Origin: Gammaproteobacteria bacterium
Lineage (GTDB): Bacteria > Pseudomonadota > Gammaproteobacteria > Steroidobacterales > Steroidobacteraceae
Assembly: GCA_005878835.1 (NCBI GenBank)
Contig: VBMV01000060.1
Coordinates: 60,067-124,066, forward strand
Direction of reading: 5' to 3'
Length of the DNA: 64,000 nucleotides
Every line of letters begins with the position of its first letter. Within the stretch, counting starts at the first letter, position 1. The notes under the pieces are model-generated. The model had not been told where the DNA came from. It worked only from the letters and a program-made list of their open reading frames with translations, and searched no databases. Made by a program: the position numbers and the translations under genes. Shown here piece by piece: positions 7,993-16,215 of this stretch.

Positions 7993-9263
7993 GCCTTGCG
8001 ATGGGCGGCGGCGTCGAAATCCGGGCTCCCGCGGAGCAGACCGAAGGCACGCGCTCGCAGATCCTGCGCTGGCTCAAGCAGGTCGGCGAGCGCGTCGCCG
8101 AGAACGAGCCGCTCATCGAGATCGAGACCGACAAGGTCACCGTCGAAGTCGCCTCGCCCGGCACGGGCGTGCTGCGCGAGATCGTCAAGCACGAGCAGGA
8201 GGAGATCGCCCCCGGTGAGCTGCTCGGCCGCATCGAGGCGGTCACGGCCGCCGCGGCGCTCGCCCCGGCGTCCCGGCCCGCCGCTGCGGCCGCGCCGAGC
8301 GCCAGTCCCGTCGCCGTGCGCAGCGCGAGCCGCGCGCGGGCACCTGGGGGCGGGTTGAGTCCGGCGGTGCGCCGCCTGCTCGGTGAGCGCGGGCTCGATG
8401 CGTCGGCGATTCGCGGCACCGGGCCGGCGGGCCGCATCACGGTCGAGGACGTGCTGCGGGCGGCCCCGGGCAGCGCACCGGATCGCCGGCGGGATGCGGG
8501 CGCCACGCGGCCCGCAGCAGCGCTCGCCCCTGACTCGGAGACCGGGGCGCCGGCCGAAGGGATCGGCACCAGCCACCGCGTGCCGCACACCGCGATTCGC
8601 AAGCGCATCGCCGATCACATGGTGCAGAGCCTGCACACCGCGCCCCACGTGACGACGGTGTTCGAGGCGGACCTGAGCGCGGTGCTCGCCGATCGCGCGC
8701 TGCGGCGCGAGGAGTTCGCGCGCCGCGGGGCGCCGCTGACGCTCACCGCCTACTTCGTGCAGGCCGCCGTAGCCGCGATCCGCGCCGTGCCGGAAGCGAA
8801 CAGCCGCTGGACCGACACGGCGCTCGAGATCTACGACTCGATCCATATCGGTGTGGCGACCGCGGTACAGGACGTGGGGCTCATCGTGCCGGTGCTGCGC
8901 GATGCGCAGGCGCGCGATCTGTTCGACACCGCGCGCGAACTGGATGAGCTGGTGAGGCGTGCCCGCGCGGGCACCCTGTCGCCGGCGGATGTGCGCGGGG
9001 GCACCTTCACCCTCTCGAACCACGGCGTCAGCGGGAGCCTCCTGGCGGCCCCGATCATCATCCACCAGCCGCAGGCGGCGATCCTGGGAGTGGGCAAACT
9101 CGAGAAGCGAGCGGTGGTGGTAGAGGAGGGTGACGAGCAGAAGGTCGTGGTGCGGCCGCGCTGTTACGTCACGCTGACCCTGGATCACCGCGTGATGGAC
9201 GGCCACCGGGCCAATCACTTCCTGCAGGTGTTCGTGCAGACCCTCACCGGCTGGCCGCAGTAG
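7989..9263 (+). CDS. 2-oxoacid dehydrogenase E2, dihydrolipoamide acyltransferase
   Basis: The protein is 424 residues from this GTG. An N-terminal lipoyl domain carries K49 in IETDKVTVE. A peripheral subunit-binding domain for E3 follows (LSPAVRRLLGERGLDASAIRG, about 118-150). The C-terminal catalytic acyltransferase domain has the active site H400-R-V-M-D404-G. It transfers the acyl group from the lipoyl arm to CoA. The GTG overlaps the E1 stop as GTGA, which suggests coupled translation. ATG at 7974 or 8001 are alternatives in the same frame. An alanine/proline-rich linker separates the lipoyl and E3-binding domains. It forms one operon with E1 and the following ligase gene. Confidence 0.9.
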   Translation: MSLAMGGGVEIRAPAEQTEGTRSQILRWLKQVGERVAENEPLIEIETDKVTVEVASPGTGVLREIVKHEQEEIAPGELLGRIEAVTAAAALAPASRPAAAAAPSASPVAVRSASRARAPGGGLSPAVRRLLGERGLDASAIRGTGPAGRITVEDVLRAAPGSAPDRRRDAGATRPAAALAPDSETGAPAEGIGTSHRVPHTAIRKRIADHMVQSLHTAPHVTTVFEADLSAVLADRALRREEFARRGAPLTLTAYFVQAAVAAIRAVPEANSRWTDTALEIYDSIHIGVATAVQDVGLIVPVLRDAQARDLFDTARELDELVRRARAGTLSPADVRGGTFTLSNHGVSGSLLAAPIIIHQPQAAILGVGKLEKRAVVVEEGDEQKVVVRPRCYVTLTLDHRVMDGHRANHFLQVFVQTLTGWPQ

Positions 9264-9280
9264 TGGGATGATGGGCTGCC

Positions 9281-10588
9281 GTGTCCGGGCAGCCAACCAC
9301 CGAGCTTGAAGCGATCGAGCGCGCCAGCGAGGACGAGCTGCGCGCCCTGCAGCTGCAGCGCCTCAGGTGGTCGGTGCGTCACGCCTACGGGAACGTACCG
9401 CTCTACCGGGACAAGTGCGAGCGGGCCGGGGTCCACCCGCACGACCTCAGGACGCTCGCGGATATCGAGCGTTTTCCCTTCATGGAAAAGGACGATCTGC
9501 GCGCCGGCTATCCGTTCGGCCTGTTCGCCGTGCCGCGTGAGCAGGTGGTCCGCATTCACGCCTCGAGCGGCACCACCGGCAAGCCGACCGTGGTGGGCTA
9601 CACGCGCCGCGACATCGACACCTGGGCGGCGCTGGTGGCGCGCTCCATCCGGGCCGCGGGCGGGCGCCGCGGCGACATGGTGCACATTGCCTATGGTTAC
9701 GGACTGTTCACGGGGGGTCTCGGCGCACATTACGGCGCGGAGCTGCTGGGTTGCACGGTGGTACCGATGTCGGGGGGGCAGACGCAGAGACAGGTGCAGC
9801 TCATCTGCGATTTCCGGCCCGACATCATCATGGTCACGCCCTCCTACATGCTCTCCATCGTGGAGGAGTTCGTGCGCCAGGGGCTCGATCCGGCGGCGAG
9901 CTCGCTGCGCACCGGCATCTTCGGTGCCGAGCCCTGGACCGAAGCGCTGCGCGCGCAGATCGAGAGCCGCGCGGGACTTCAGGCCCTGGACATCTACGGG
10001 CTGTCGGAGGTGATGGGGCCCGGGGTGGCGAGCGAGTGCATCGAGAGCAAGGACGGGCCGGTCATCTGGGAGGATCATTTCTACCCGGAGATCGTGGACC
10101 CGGCGAGCGGGGAGGCGTTGCCTGCCGGCGCGCCGGGCGAGCTGGTGCTCACCTCGCTCACCAAGGAAGCCCTGCCGGTGATCCGCTACCGCACCCGCGA
10201 TCTGACCGCGCTCCTGCCGCCGACCGCGCGCTCGATGCGCCGGATGGCGCGCATCACCGGGCGCTCGGACGACATGCTGATCATCCGCGGTGTGAATGTT
10301 TTCCCGAGTCAGATCGAGGAGCTGCTGCTGAAGCTCGCAGGTCTCGCGCCCCACTACCAGCTCGAGCTCACGCGCGAGGGGCACCTGGATCGGCTGGCGG
10401 TGAAGGTGGAGTGTCTGGAGAGCATCAGCGCGGATGGGCCGCGGCGCTCGCGCCTGCAGGGTGAACTGCAGGGCAGCATCAAGGCGATGATCGGCATCGC
10501 GACGCAGGTCGTGGTGTGTGATCCGGGCTCGATCGAGCGCTCATCCGGCAAGGCGCGGCGCGTGATCGACCGGCGGCCGGTGCGTTAG
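9281..10588 (+). CDS. paaK: Phenylacetate-CoA ligase
   Basis: The 435-residue protein has the length and motifs of PaaK. These include the adenylate-forming P-loop HASSGTTGKPTVVGYT, then IYGLSEVMGPGVASEC, and TGRSDDMLIIRGVNVFPSQIE in the C-terminal domain. It activates phenylacetate to phenylacetyl-CoA with ATP, the entry step of the aerobic phenylacetate pathway encoded from 12443. The GTG start lies 17 bases after the E2 stop, so it belongs to the E1/E2 operon rather than to the paaA operon. Its end overlaps the opposing toxin gene by four bases. Confidence 0.93.
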   Translation: MSGQPTTELEAIERASEDELRALQLQRLRWSVRHAYGNVPLYRDKCERAGVHPHDLRTLADIERFPFMEKDDLRAGYPFGLFAVPREQVVRIHASSGTTGKPTVVGYTRRDIDTWAALVARSIRAAGGRRGDMVHIAYGYGLFTGGLGAHYGAELLGCTVVPMSGGQTQRQVQLICDFRPDIIMVTPSYMLSIVEEFVRQGLDPAASSLRTGIFGAEPWTEALRAQIESRAGLQALDIYGLSEVMGPGVASECIESKDGPVIWEDHFYPEIVDPASGEALPAGAPGELVLTSLTKEALPVIRYRTRDLTALLPPTARSMRRMARITGRSDDMLIIRGVNVFPSQIEELLLKLAGLAPHYQLELTREGHLDRLAVKVECLESISADGPRRSRLQGELQGSIKAMIGIATQVVVCDPGSIERSSGKARRVIDRRPVR

Positions 10589-11007
10589 TCAGCCAACGGA
10601 TTGACGATCGTGACCCCCGCGATCGTCTGGCCCGGGTTCAGATCCTCGCTGTAGATATATGTGGCGGCCACCTGCTCGGCGGATGCCACGATCAATGCGT
10701 CCCAGAACGAAATCTGTGCCAACCCGACAATATCGATCGCCCGAGTCACTGTCTCCGCCGTAGTCGGCTCGCGAATCCACGCACCGTAGCTGCTGACGAC
10801 TTCGCGAGCCGTTGATCGAGCAACGGGCGTCGCAAGCTTCTGCGTCACGTTGACGTAGAACTCCTGCAACACCTGTACGGACAGTCGTCCGGCACCGGAC
10901 TCCCACAGTTGTCGCAGCTTCTCGGCAGCTCGACTGCGCTTTGCCCCCGCGTCCACATCGTGCGCGTAGATCAGGATGTTCGTGTCAACGAAGACGACGT
11001 CGCTCAT
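10585..11007 (-). CDS. PIN-domain ribonuclease toxin, VapC-like
   Basis: The 140-residue protein begins VVFVDTNILIYAHD, with D8 as the first acidic residue of the PIN active site. Further acidic positions appear in QVLQEFYVNV and SFWDALIVASA, and YSEDLN closes the site. PIN toxins of this size cleave RNA, often tRNA or rRNA, when freed from their antitoxin. The upstream antitoxin gene overlaps it by 23 bases. The pair is inserted between paaK and paaX on the strand opposite to the paa genes, which suggests a separately acquired module. Confidence 0.85.
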   Translation of the reverse strand: MSDVVFVDTNILIYAHDVDAGAKRSRAAEKLRQLWESGAGRLSVQVLQEFYVNVTQKLATPVARSTAREVVSSYGAWIREPTTAETVTRAIDIVGLAQISFWDALIVASAEQVAATYIYSEDLNPGQTIAGVTIVNPLAD

Positions 11008-11233
11008 GCAGCGTCTCGCGGTTCAAGGGGCTCCCTCCGAGAGCAAGAGGGGCTGCAAGGAGAGCCAGGGCTCGTTTGCGTGCCGCCGCGTACCCGGCGT
11101 CGGCGGCCACCAGTTGCCGCAGCTCATCGGCTAGCAGGGCGCTGACACTACGCCCGCGCCGCGCCGCGACGGCTCGGGCTCTCTTCAGCAGAGAAGGTTC
11201 TATCGCAACCGTAATGTTGTGCTTGGGTCTCAT
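10985..11233 (-). CDS. Ribbon-helix-helix antitoxin
   Basis: The 82-residue basic protein begins with a short strand (HNITVAIEPSLLKRARAVAA) followed by a helix (RSVSALLADELRQLV). This is the pattern of CopG/MetJ-type ribbon-helix-helix DNA-binding antitoxins. The C-terminal half should wrap the PIN toxin. It overlaps the toxin gene, the usual antitoxin-first order. A perfect inverted repeat overlapping a good promoter sits just upstream, so autoregulation is likely. Confidence 0.78.
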   Translation of the reverse strand: MRPKHNITVAIEPSLLKRARAVAARRGRSVSALLADELRQLVAADAGYAAARKRALALLAAPLALGGSPLNRETLHERRRLR

Positions 11234-11247
11234 GGCGTCGGCTCCGG

Positions 11248-11266
11248 TTCACGTAAAATACGTGAA
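11248..11266. promoter_or_regulatory. Toxin-antitoxin operator, TTCACGTA-AAA-TACGTGAA
   Basis: A perfect 8-base inverted repeat with a 3-base spacer, starting 14 bases upstream of the antitoxin ATG. It covers the -10 element of the predicted promoter. This is the expected place for an antitoxin-toxin repressor complex to bind. Confidence 0.65.
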
Positions 11267-11283
11267 GCCGTCCTGCGGGTCAA
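11255..11283 (-). promoter_or_regulatory. Sigma-70 promoter for the toxin-antitoxin operon
   Basis: Reading the minus strand, TTGACC (11278-11283) and TATTTT (11255-11260) are separated by exactly 17 bases. The -35 element overlaps the last codon and stop of paaX, and the -10 element lies inside the operator palindrome. Confidence 0.6.
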
Positions 11284-12356
11284 CGTTTGCGGTCTGAATG
11301 CGACCGGCCCGCGAACGCGGCCCGCACCTGCTGCGGCAGGGGCGCATCAAAATCGTCGGCCACTTTGATCTTGCCCCTCAGGACCCCGAAGCGAATCTTG
11401 CGCTTCGGGGCCGCAAGCCGCGTCAAACGCGCGATGCCGCCGAAGCGCGCGTGCACCGCCGGATGCGCCACCGGCAACGGCCGATGCAGCCGGTGCGCGC
11501 TCGCCGACAGGTAGCGCTCCGCGGCGGGGAACACCCGCGCGTACAGGCTGCCGCACACCTGGTAGGCGCGCGCGCCCACCCAGTGAGGCGGCAGCAGCGC
11601 CGGCGGCAGCAGCGGATCGCGCAGGTGAATCTTGCGATATTCGTGGATCAGCAGCGTGCGGATGAGGAACGCGGTGTCGGGGGGCAGGGCTGCGACCGAG
11701 CTCGGGGCCGAGTACAGCGGCGCGAAGCTCGCGGCGAAGCGGCGGTAGCGGCGGGCGAGGTCCTGCAGATCCCAGCCGCGCGTCGCGAGCCGGCGGTCGT
11801 TGCCGAGATCGGTGCTGATGCCCTGCAGCAGCAGTGCATCCTCGGCGCCGCGTACAGTGCGCAACCAGCTGCGTGCCTGTCCGGGGGTGCAGCCGGGATG
11901 GGCGAAGAGGGAAGGGTTGAGCTGCCCGAAGCCGAGCCACTTCAGATCCTCGCGCAGCTGCGCGCGGCGCGGCCCACCCGGTGGCACGACCACGAGCGTC
12001 CACTTCCCGTCCCACAGCGAGGGACTCTCGCCGTAGATGCGCCGGGTCGCTTGCGCAAAGCGCTCCGCGCCGGTGCGCGTGAGGCGGTACTCGCTGCGGC
12101 GGCCGGAGCGCTTCCCCGCCAGCCAGCCCTGGCGCGCCAGCCGTGCCACCGAGGTGCGCACCAGGCGCTCGGTGAGGCCGAAGGGCGCGGCGAGGCGGAT
12201 CAGGCTGCCCAAGGTGACCGCACCGCCGCGCGGGGCGATGGAGTCGCCGAACACCGTGATGAGGAGCGAGCCGCCGCGCAGCGGGCGCTGCGCGCGAAAA
12301 TTGCGCAGCAGGGCCCGAACGGGGGCGGGTAGCGGCGCGCGCGGGGTGCGGTTCAT
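11280..12356 (-). CDS. paaX: PaaX-type repressor of phenylacetate catabolism
   Basis: The 358-residue protein resembles PaaX. Its N-terminal winged helix (LRGGSLLITVFGDSIAPRGG, then LIRLAAPFGLTERLVRTSVA and LARQGWLAGKRSGRRSEYRLT) is the GntR-like DNA-binding region of the family. PaaX represses paa genes and is released by phenylacetyl-CoA. It is divergent from paaA, and an inverted repeat lies in the shared promoter region. The ATG at 12356 is preferred over an upstream GTG that overlaps that repeat. At 358 residues it is somewhat longer than the roughly 310-residue enteric protein. Confidence 0.9.
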   Translation of the reverse strand: MNRTPRAPLPAPVRALLRNFRAQRPLRGGSLLITVFGDSIAPRGGAVTLGSLIRLAAPFGLTERLVRTSVARLARQGWLAGKRSGRRSEYRLTRTGAERFAQATRRIYGESPSLWDGKWTLVVVPPGGPRRAQLREDLKWLGFGQLNPSLFAHPGCTPGQARSWLRTVRGAEDALLLQGISTDLGNDRRLATRGWDLQDLARRYRRFAASFAPLYSAPSSVAALPPDTAFLIRTLLIHEYRKIHLRDPLLPPALLPPHWVGARAYQVCGSLYARVFPAAERYLSASAHRLHRPLPVAHPAVHARFGGIARLTRLAAPKRKIRFGVLRGKIKVADDFDAPLPQQVRAAFAGRSHSDRKR

Positions 12357-12371
12357 GGCTGATGAAAATTG

Positions 12372-12410
12372 TGACACAAAAACCTGCGTCTCCGTGCTAG
12401 TCTTGTGTCA
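12372..12410. promoter_or_regulatory. Inverted repeat TGACACAA-N23-TTGTGTCA, candidate PaaX operator
   Basis: Two perfect 8-base half-sites (12372-12379 and 12403-12410) lie in the paaX-paaA divergent region. Their centres are 31 bases apart, about three helical turns, so both face the same side of the DNA. The position suits a repressor acting on both promoters. The motif differs from the enteric PaaX consensus, so the assignment rests on location and symmetry. Confidence 0.5.
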
Positions 12411-12442
12411 TATCAGACCGGGTCTTGGCCGCAGGTACCTCC

Positions 12443-13465
12443 ATGTACACCCAGGCGCTCGATACCCACGGCAAGGAGCCAGCGCCCGCCGTCAGCGGCG
12501 AGTCCGCTGCGCAGGCGCAGCGCTTTCAGGCGCGCGTCGATGCCGAGGACAAGATCGAGCCCAAGGACTGGATGCCCGATGCGTACCGCCACACCCTGAT
12601 CCGGCAGATCTCCCAGCACGCCCACTCGGAAATCGTCGGCATGCTCCCGGAGGGCAACTGGATCACGCGCGCGCCGAGCCTCAAGCGCAAGGCGGTGCTG
12701 ATCGCCAAGGTGCAGGACGAGGGCGGCCACGGCATGTACCTGTACAGCGCCGCGGAGACGCTCGGCATCTCGCGGGCGCAGATGTTCGAGCAGCTGCTGT
12801 CCGGCACCGCCAAGTACTCGAGCATATTCAACTACCCGACACTCACCTGGGCGGACGTGGGCGCGATCGGCTGGCTGGTCGATGGCGCGGCGATCATGAA
12901 CCAGATCCCCATCTGCCGCTGCTCCTATGGCCCGTACGCGCGTGCCATGGTGCGCATCTGCAAGGAGGAGAGCTTTCATCAGCGCCAGGGGTTCGAGATC
13001 ATGCTGACGCTGGCGCAGGGGAGTGGCGCACAGCGGGCGATGGCGCAGGACGCGCTCAACCGCTGGTGGTGGCCCTCGATCATGATGTTCGGCCCGAGCG
13101 ATGCCGACTCCAGGCACACCGCCCAGTCGATGCGCTGGAAGATCAAGCGCTTCAGCAACGACGAGCTGCGCCAGAAATTCATCGATATCACCGTGCCGCA
13201 GGCGCAGTTTCTCGGGCTCTCGATCCCCGACCGCGAGCTGCGCTTCGATCCCGGCACGCAGCATTATCTGATCGGCCCGATCGACTGGAACGAGTTCCAC
13301 GCGGTGCTCAAGGGCAACGGACCCTGCAACCGTGAACGGCTCGAGGCGCGGCGCACGGCGGATGAGGCCGGTCGCTGGGTGCGCGAGGCGGCGGCCGCGC
13401 ACGCCGTGAAGCAACACCGCCGCACACCGCAGGCCGCAGGCGGCATGGAACCGGAGGCCTCATGA
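12443..13465 (+). CDS. paaA: 1,2-phenylacetyl-CoA epoxidase, catalytic subunit A
   Basis: The 340-residue protein is the ferritin-like diiron monooxygenase subunit that inserts one oxygen atom into the ring of phenylacetyl-CoA. It shows conserved helices with metal-ligand patterns ([28 protein letters not shown]) and the [15 protein letters not shown] segment typical of PaaA. ATG at 12443 was chosen because it follows AGGTACC and matches the family start. The N-terminal 20 residues and the C-terminal tail after residue 310 are extra compared with enteric PaaA. It is the first gene of an operon and overlaps paaB as ATGA. Confidence 0.95.
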   Translation: MYTQALDTHGKEPAPAVSGESAAQAQRFQARVDAEDKIEPKDWMPDAYRHTLIRQISQHAHSEIVGMLPEGNWITRAPSLKRKAVLIAKVQDEGGHGMYLYSAAETLGISRAQMFEQLLSGTAKYSSIFNYPTLTWADVGAIGWLVDGAAIMNQIPICRCSYGPYARAMVRICKEESFHQRQGFEIMLTLAQGSGAQRAMAQDALNRWWWPSIMMFGPSDADSRHTAQSMRWKIKRFSNDELRQKFIDITVPQAQFLGLSIPDRELRFDPGTQHYLIGPIDWNEFHAVLKGNGPCNRERLEARRTADEAGRWVREAAAAHAVKQHRRTPQAAGGMEPEAS

Positions 13466-13746
13466 GCGAGGATTGGCCGCTGTATGAAGTCTTCATCCGC
13501 TCGCGCTCGGGACTCGAGCACAAGCACGTCGGGAGCCTGCATGCCGCGGACGCGCGCATGGCGATCGAGCACGCGCGCGACGTGTATACGCGCCGCCAGG
13601 AGGGCGTGAGCCTGTGGGTGGTGCGCTCGGCGGATATCATCGCCTCGGACCCCGAAGAGGCCGACGCGCTGTTCGAGCCGGCGCGGGACAAGGTGTACCG
13701 GCATCCGACCTTCTATGCCATCCCGGAAGAGGTCAAGAACCTGTGA
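13462..13746 (+). CDS. paaB: 1,2-phenylacetyl-CoA epoxidase subunit B
   Basis: The 94-residue protein matches PaaB in length and motifs: [20 protein letters not shown] near the start, then [17 protein letters not shown]. PaaB bridges the PaaAC heterotetramers and is required for function in vivo. It overlaps paaA by four bases and paaC by four bases (GTGA), so the epoxidase subunits are translationally coupled. Confidence 0.95.
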   Translation: MSEDWPLYEVFIRSRSGLEHKHVGSLHAADARMAIEHARDVYTRRQEGVSLWVVRSADIIASDPEEADALFEPARDKVYRHPTFYAIPEEVKNL

Positions 13747-14537
13747 GCGCGAGGAGCCGCACGCCGAGCGAGCGCGACCCGGCGCAGCAGGCGGCGCACT
13801 TTCGCTACGTGCTGCGCCTCGCTGACACGAGTCTCGTGCTCGGGCAGCGCCTGGGCGAGTGGGTCGGTCACGCGCCGGCACTCGAGGAGGACCTGGGACT
13901 CGCCAACTTCGCGCTCGATCTGATCGGGCAGGCGCGGCTGCTGCTCACCTACGCGGGCGAGCTCGAGGGCCGGGGGCGTGACGAGGACGCGCTGGCCTTT
14001 CTGCGTGATGCGCCGGATTTCGCCAACCTGACACTCGCCGAGCAGCCGAACGGCGACTTTGGCCACACCATCGTGCGCCAGTGGCTCATCGATGCCTGGC
14101 AGCTGGAGATCTACGCAGGGCTGCTCAGGTCCGCGGACAGCCGTCTCGGCGCCATCGCCGCCAAGGCGCTCAAGGAAACCCGTTATCACCATCGCTTCAG
14201 CAGCGGCTGGCTCATACGTCTCGGCGACGGCACCGCGGAGAGTCACGAGCGGGTTCAGGCAGGGCTCGATTCCCTGTGGCGTTTCACCGCCGAGCTGTTC
14301 GCCGCCGATGAGGTCGATGAACGCATGCAGGCCGCCGGTATCGCCCCGGCGCTCATGGAGCTTGCGCCGCGCTGGTCGGCGCGCATCGATGAGGATCTGC
14401 AGGCCGCGACCCTGCAGCGCCCGCCGGGGCAACCCTACCCCTGGCATGGCCGGCGCGGCGTGCACACCGAGCACCTGGGTCACATGCTCGCGGAAATGCA
14501 GCACCTGCAGCGCACCTATCCGGGCGTACGCTGGTGA
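13743..14537 (+). CDS. paaC: 1,2-phenylacetyl-CoA epoxidase, structural subunit C
   Basis: The 264-residue ferritin-like protein pairs with PaaA but lacks a functional diiron site in the known complex. Typical segments are LRLADTSLVLGQRLGEW, ALDLIGQARLLLTYAGELEG and KALKETRYHHRFSSGWLIRL. The GTG start overlaps the paaB stop, giving coupling; no alternative start fits better. The next gene starts 10 bases after the stop. Confidence 0.94.
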   Translation: MSARSRTPSERDPAQQAAHFRYVLRLADTSLVLGQRLGEWVGHAPALEEDLGLANFALDLIGQARLLLTYAGELEGRGRDEDALAFLRDAPDFANLTLAEQPNGDFGHTIVRQWLIDAWQLEIYAGLLRSADSRLGAIAAKALKETRYHHRFSSGWLIRLGDGTAESHERVQAGLDSLWRFTAELFAADEVDERMQAAGIAPALMELAPRWSARIDEDLQAATLQRPPGQPYPWHGRRGVHTEHLGHMLAEMQHLQRTYPGVRW

Positions 14538-14547
14538 GGTCGGCACG

Positions 14548-15063
14548 ATGTCCGCCGTGATCAAACCCGGGGGCGCCGCCGCACGCGAGCAGGCCATCCG
14601 GGCGCTGCTCGCCGAGGTGGCCGATCCCGAGATCCCGGTCCTGAGCATCGTGGACCTGGGGATCGTGCGGCACGTGCGGTTCGAGGCCGATGGGCGGCTG
14701 CATGTGGGAATCACGCCGACCTACTCGGGTTGCCCCGCGACCGAGGTCATCCGCACGGCGGTGCGGACGGCGCTCGATGCGGCCGGTTTGGCGGACGCGG
14801 TGCTCGAGGAGGTGTTGTCGCCACCCTGGACCAGCGAGTGGCTGACGAGTGCGGCGCATGCGAAGCTCGAGGCCTGCGGCATTGCGCCCCCGCAAGAGCC
14901 GGTGTCGAGTCCGCGCCGCCTGTGGAACGCGCCGCTCGTGCCCTGTCCGCGCTGCGGCAGCCGCACGACCGAGCGCGTGAGCGAGTTCGGCTCGACGCCC
15001 TGCAAGGCGCACTACCGCTGCAGCGCCTGCCGGGAGCCCTTCGACTACTTCAAGTGCCTTTAG
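14548..15063 (+). CDS. paaD: Phenylacetate degradation Fe-S assembly protein
   Basis: The 171-residue protein has an N-terminal MIP18/DUF59 domain (LLAEVADPEIPVLSIVDLGI, then TPTYSGCPATEVI with the conserved cysteine). It ends in a zinc-ribbon-like tail with CPRCG, TPCKAHYRCSAC and FDYFKC. PaaD is thought to help mature the iron-sulfur or diiron centres of the PaaABCE oxygenase. It sits between paaC and paaE as in other paa operons, with 10- and 3-base gaps. Confidence 0.93.
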   Translation: MSAVIKPGGAAAREQAIRALLAEVADPEIPVLSIVDLGIVRHVRFEADGRLHVGITPTYSGCPATEVIRTAVRTALDAAGLADAVLEEVLSPPWTSEWLTSAAHAKLEACGIAPPQEPVSSPRRLWNAPLVPCPRCGSRTTERVSEFGSTPCKAHYRCSACREPFDYFKCL

Positions 15064-15066
15064 AAG

Positions 15067-16170
15067 ATGCTGAAGTTTCATCCGCTCAAGGTCGCGCAGC
15101 TCGCCCCCGATGCGGAGGATGCGGTGGCGATCGCGCTGGAGGTCCCGGCGGAGCTGCGCGATGAGTACCGCGGCAGCGCGGGGCAGCACGTCGTGATCCG
15201 CGCTGCGATCGACGGCGAGGAAATCCGGCGCACCTATTCAGTGGTGAACGCGCCCGGGGAATGGCCGCTGCGCATCGTGCCGCGCGTGCATGCCCTGGGG
15301 CGCATGTCGCGCCACCTGGCCGAGCGGCTGCGCCCCGGGGACCGGCTGGACGTCCTGCCGCCAAACGGCAGCTTCACACCGCGGGAGCCCCTGGCCGCTG
15401 CCGGGACCTATGTGGCGTTTGCGGCCGGTTGTGGCATCACACCCGTGCTGTCGGTGGTGCGCACGCTGCTCGCGCGCGGCGCGGCGCGGGTGATGCTCTT
15501 CTACGGCAACAGCGGCACCGGCCGCGCGATGTGCCTGGAGGAGCTGCTGGCGCTCAAGGACCGCTACCTCGAGCGACTGGCGCTGCATTTCGTGATGAGT
15601 CGCGAGCCGCAGGAAGTCGCGCTGTACAACGGCAGGCTGGATGCGGCACGGGTGCGGCAATTCGCGGCGACACTGTTCCTACCCGAGGAGGTCAGGGAAT
15701 ATTTCGTCTGCGGTCCCGGCGACATGATCGAGCAGGTCACCGCCACGCTGCACGAGCTGGGCGTGGAGGCCGCCCGTGTGCACGCGGAGCATTTCACGGT
15801 GGCGACCACCGCCGCCGACGCCGCCCGCGGCGGCGCTCAGGCGCCGGCCCGTGCGGCTGCGGCACCGGCAGCGGGGCGGGGGGCCGGAGAAGCCGAGGTC
15901 ACGATTCTCATGGACGGCCGGCGCCGCGCTTTCAGCATGAAAATGGATGACGAAACGGTGCTCGACGCCGCCGCACGCGCCGGCATCGAGCTGCCGTTCT
16001 CCTGCCGCGCGGGCGTGTGCTCCACCTGCCGCACCAAGGTGGTTCGCGGTGAAGTGGCGATGGCGCAGAACTATGCGCTGGAGGACTGGGAGCTCGAGCA
16101 GGGGTACGTGCTGGCGTGTCAGTCGCGCGTCAGGACCGCCTCGCTCGAGCTCGATTACGACGAGAAGTGA
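15067..16170 (+). CDS. paaE: 1,2-phenylacetyl-CoA epoxidase reductase subunit
   Basis: The 367-residue flavoprotein delivers electrons from NADPH to PaaA. The FAD domain has RRTYSVVNAPGE (RxYS motif), and the pyridine-nucleotide domain has YVAFAAGCGITPVLSVV. A plant-type 2Fe-2S domain at the C-terminus has cysteines in SCRAGVCSTCRTKV and VLACQSR. The alanine-rich linker around residues 250-275 joins the reductase and ferredoxin parts. The ATG lies three bases after the paaD stop. Confidence 0.95.
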   Translation: MLKFHPLKVAQLAPDAEDAVAIALEVPAELRDEYRGSAGQHVVIRAAIDGEEIRRTYSVVNAPGEWPLRIVPRVHALGRMSRHLAERLRPGDRLDVLPPNGSFTPREPLAAAGTYVAFAAGCGITPVLSVVRTLLARGAARVMLFYGNSGTGRAMCLEELLALKDRYLERLALHFVMSREPQEVALYNGRLDAARVRQFAATLFLPEEVREYFVCGPGDMIEQVTATLHELGVEAARVHAEHFTVATTAADAARGGAQAPARAAAAPAAGRGAGEAEVTILMDGRRRAFSMKMDDETVLDAAARAGIELPFSCRAGVCSTCRTKVVRGEVAMAQNYALEDWELEQGYVLACQSRVRTASLELDYDEK

Positions 16171-16215
16171 CCGCCGCGCTGCACGCCGTAGCGCCTTCGG
16201 TCAGCGGAGTCCCAC

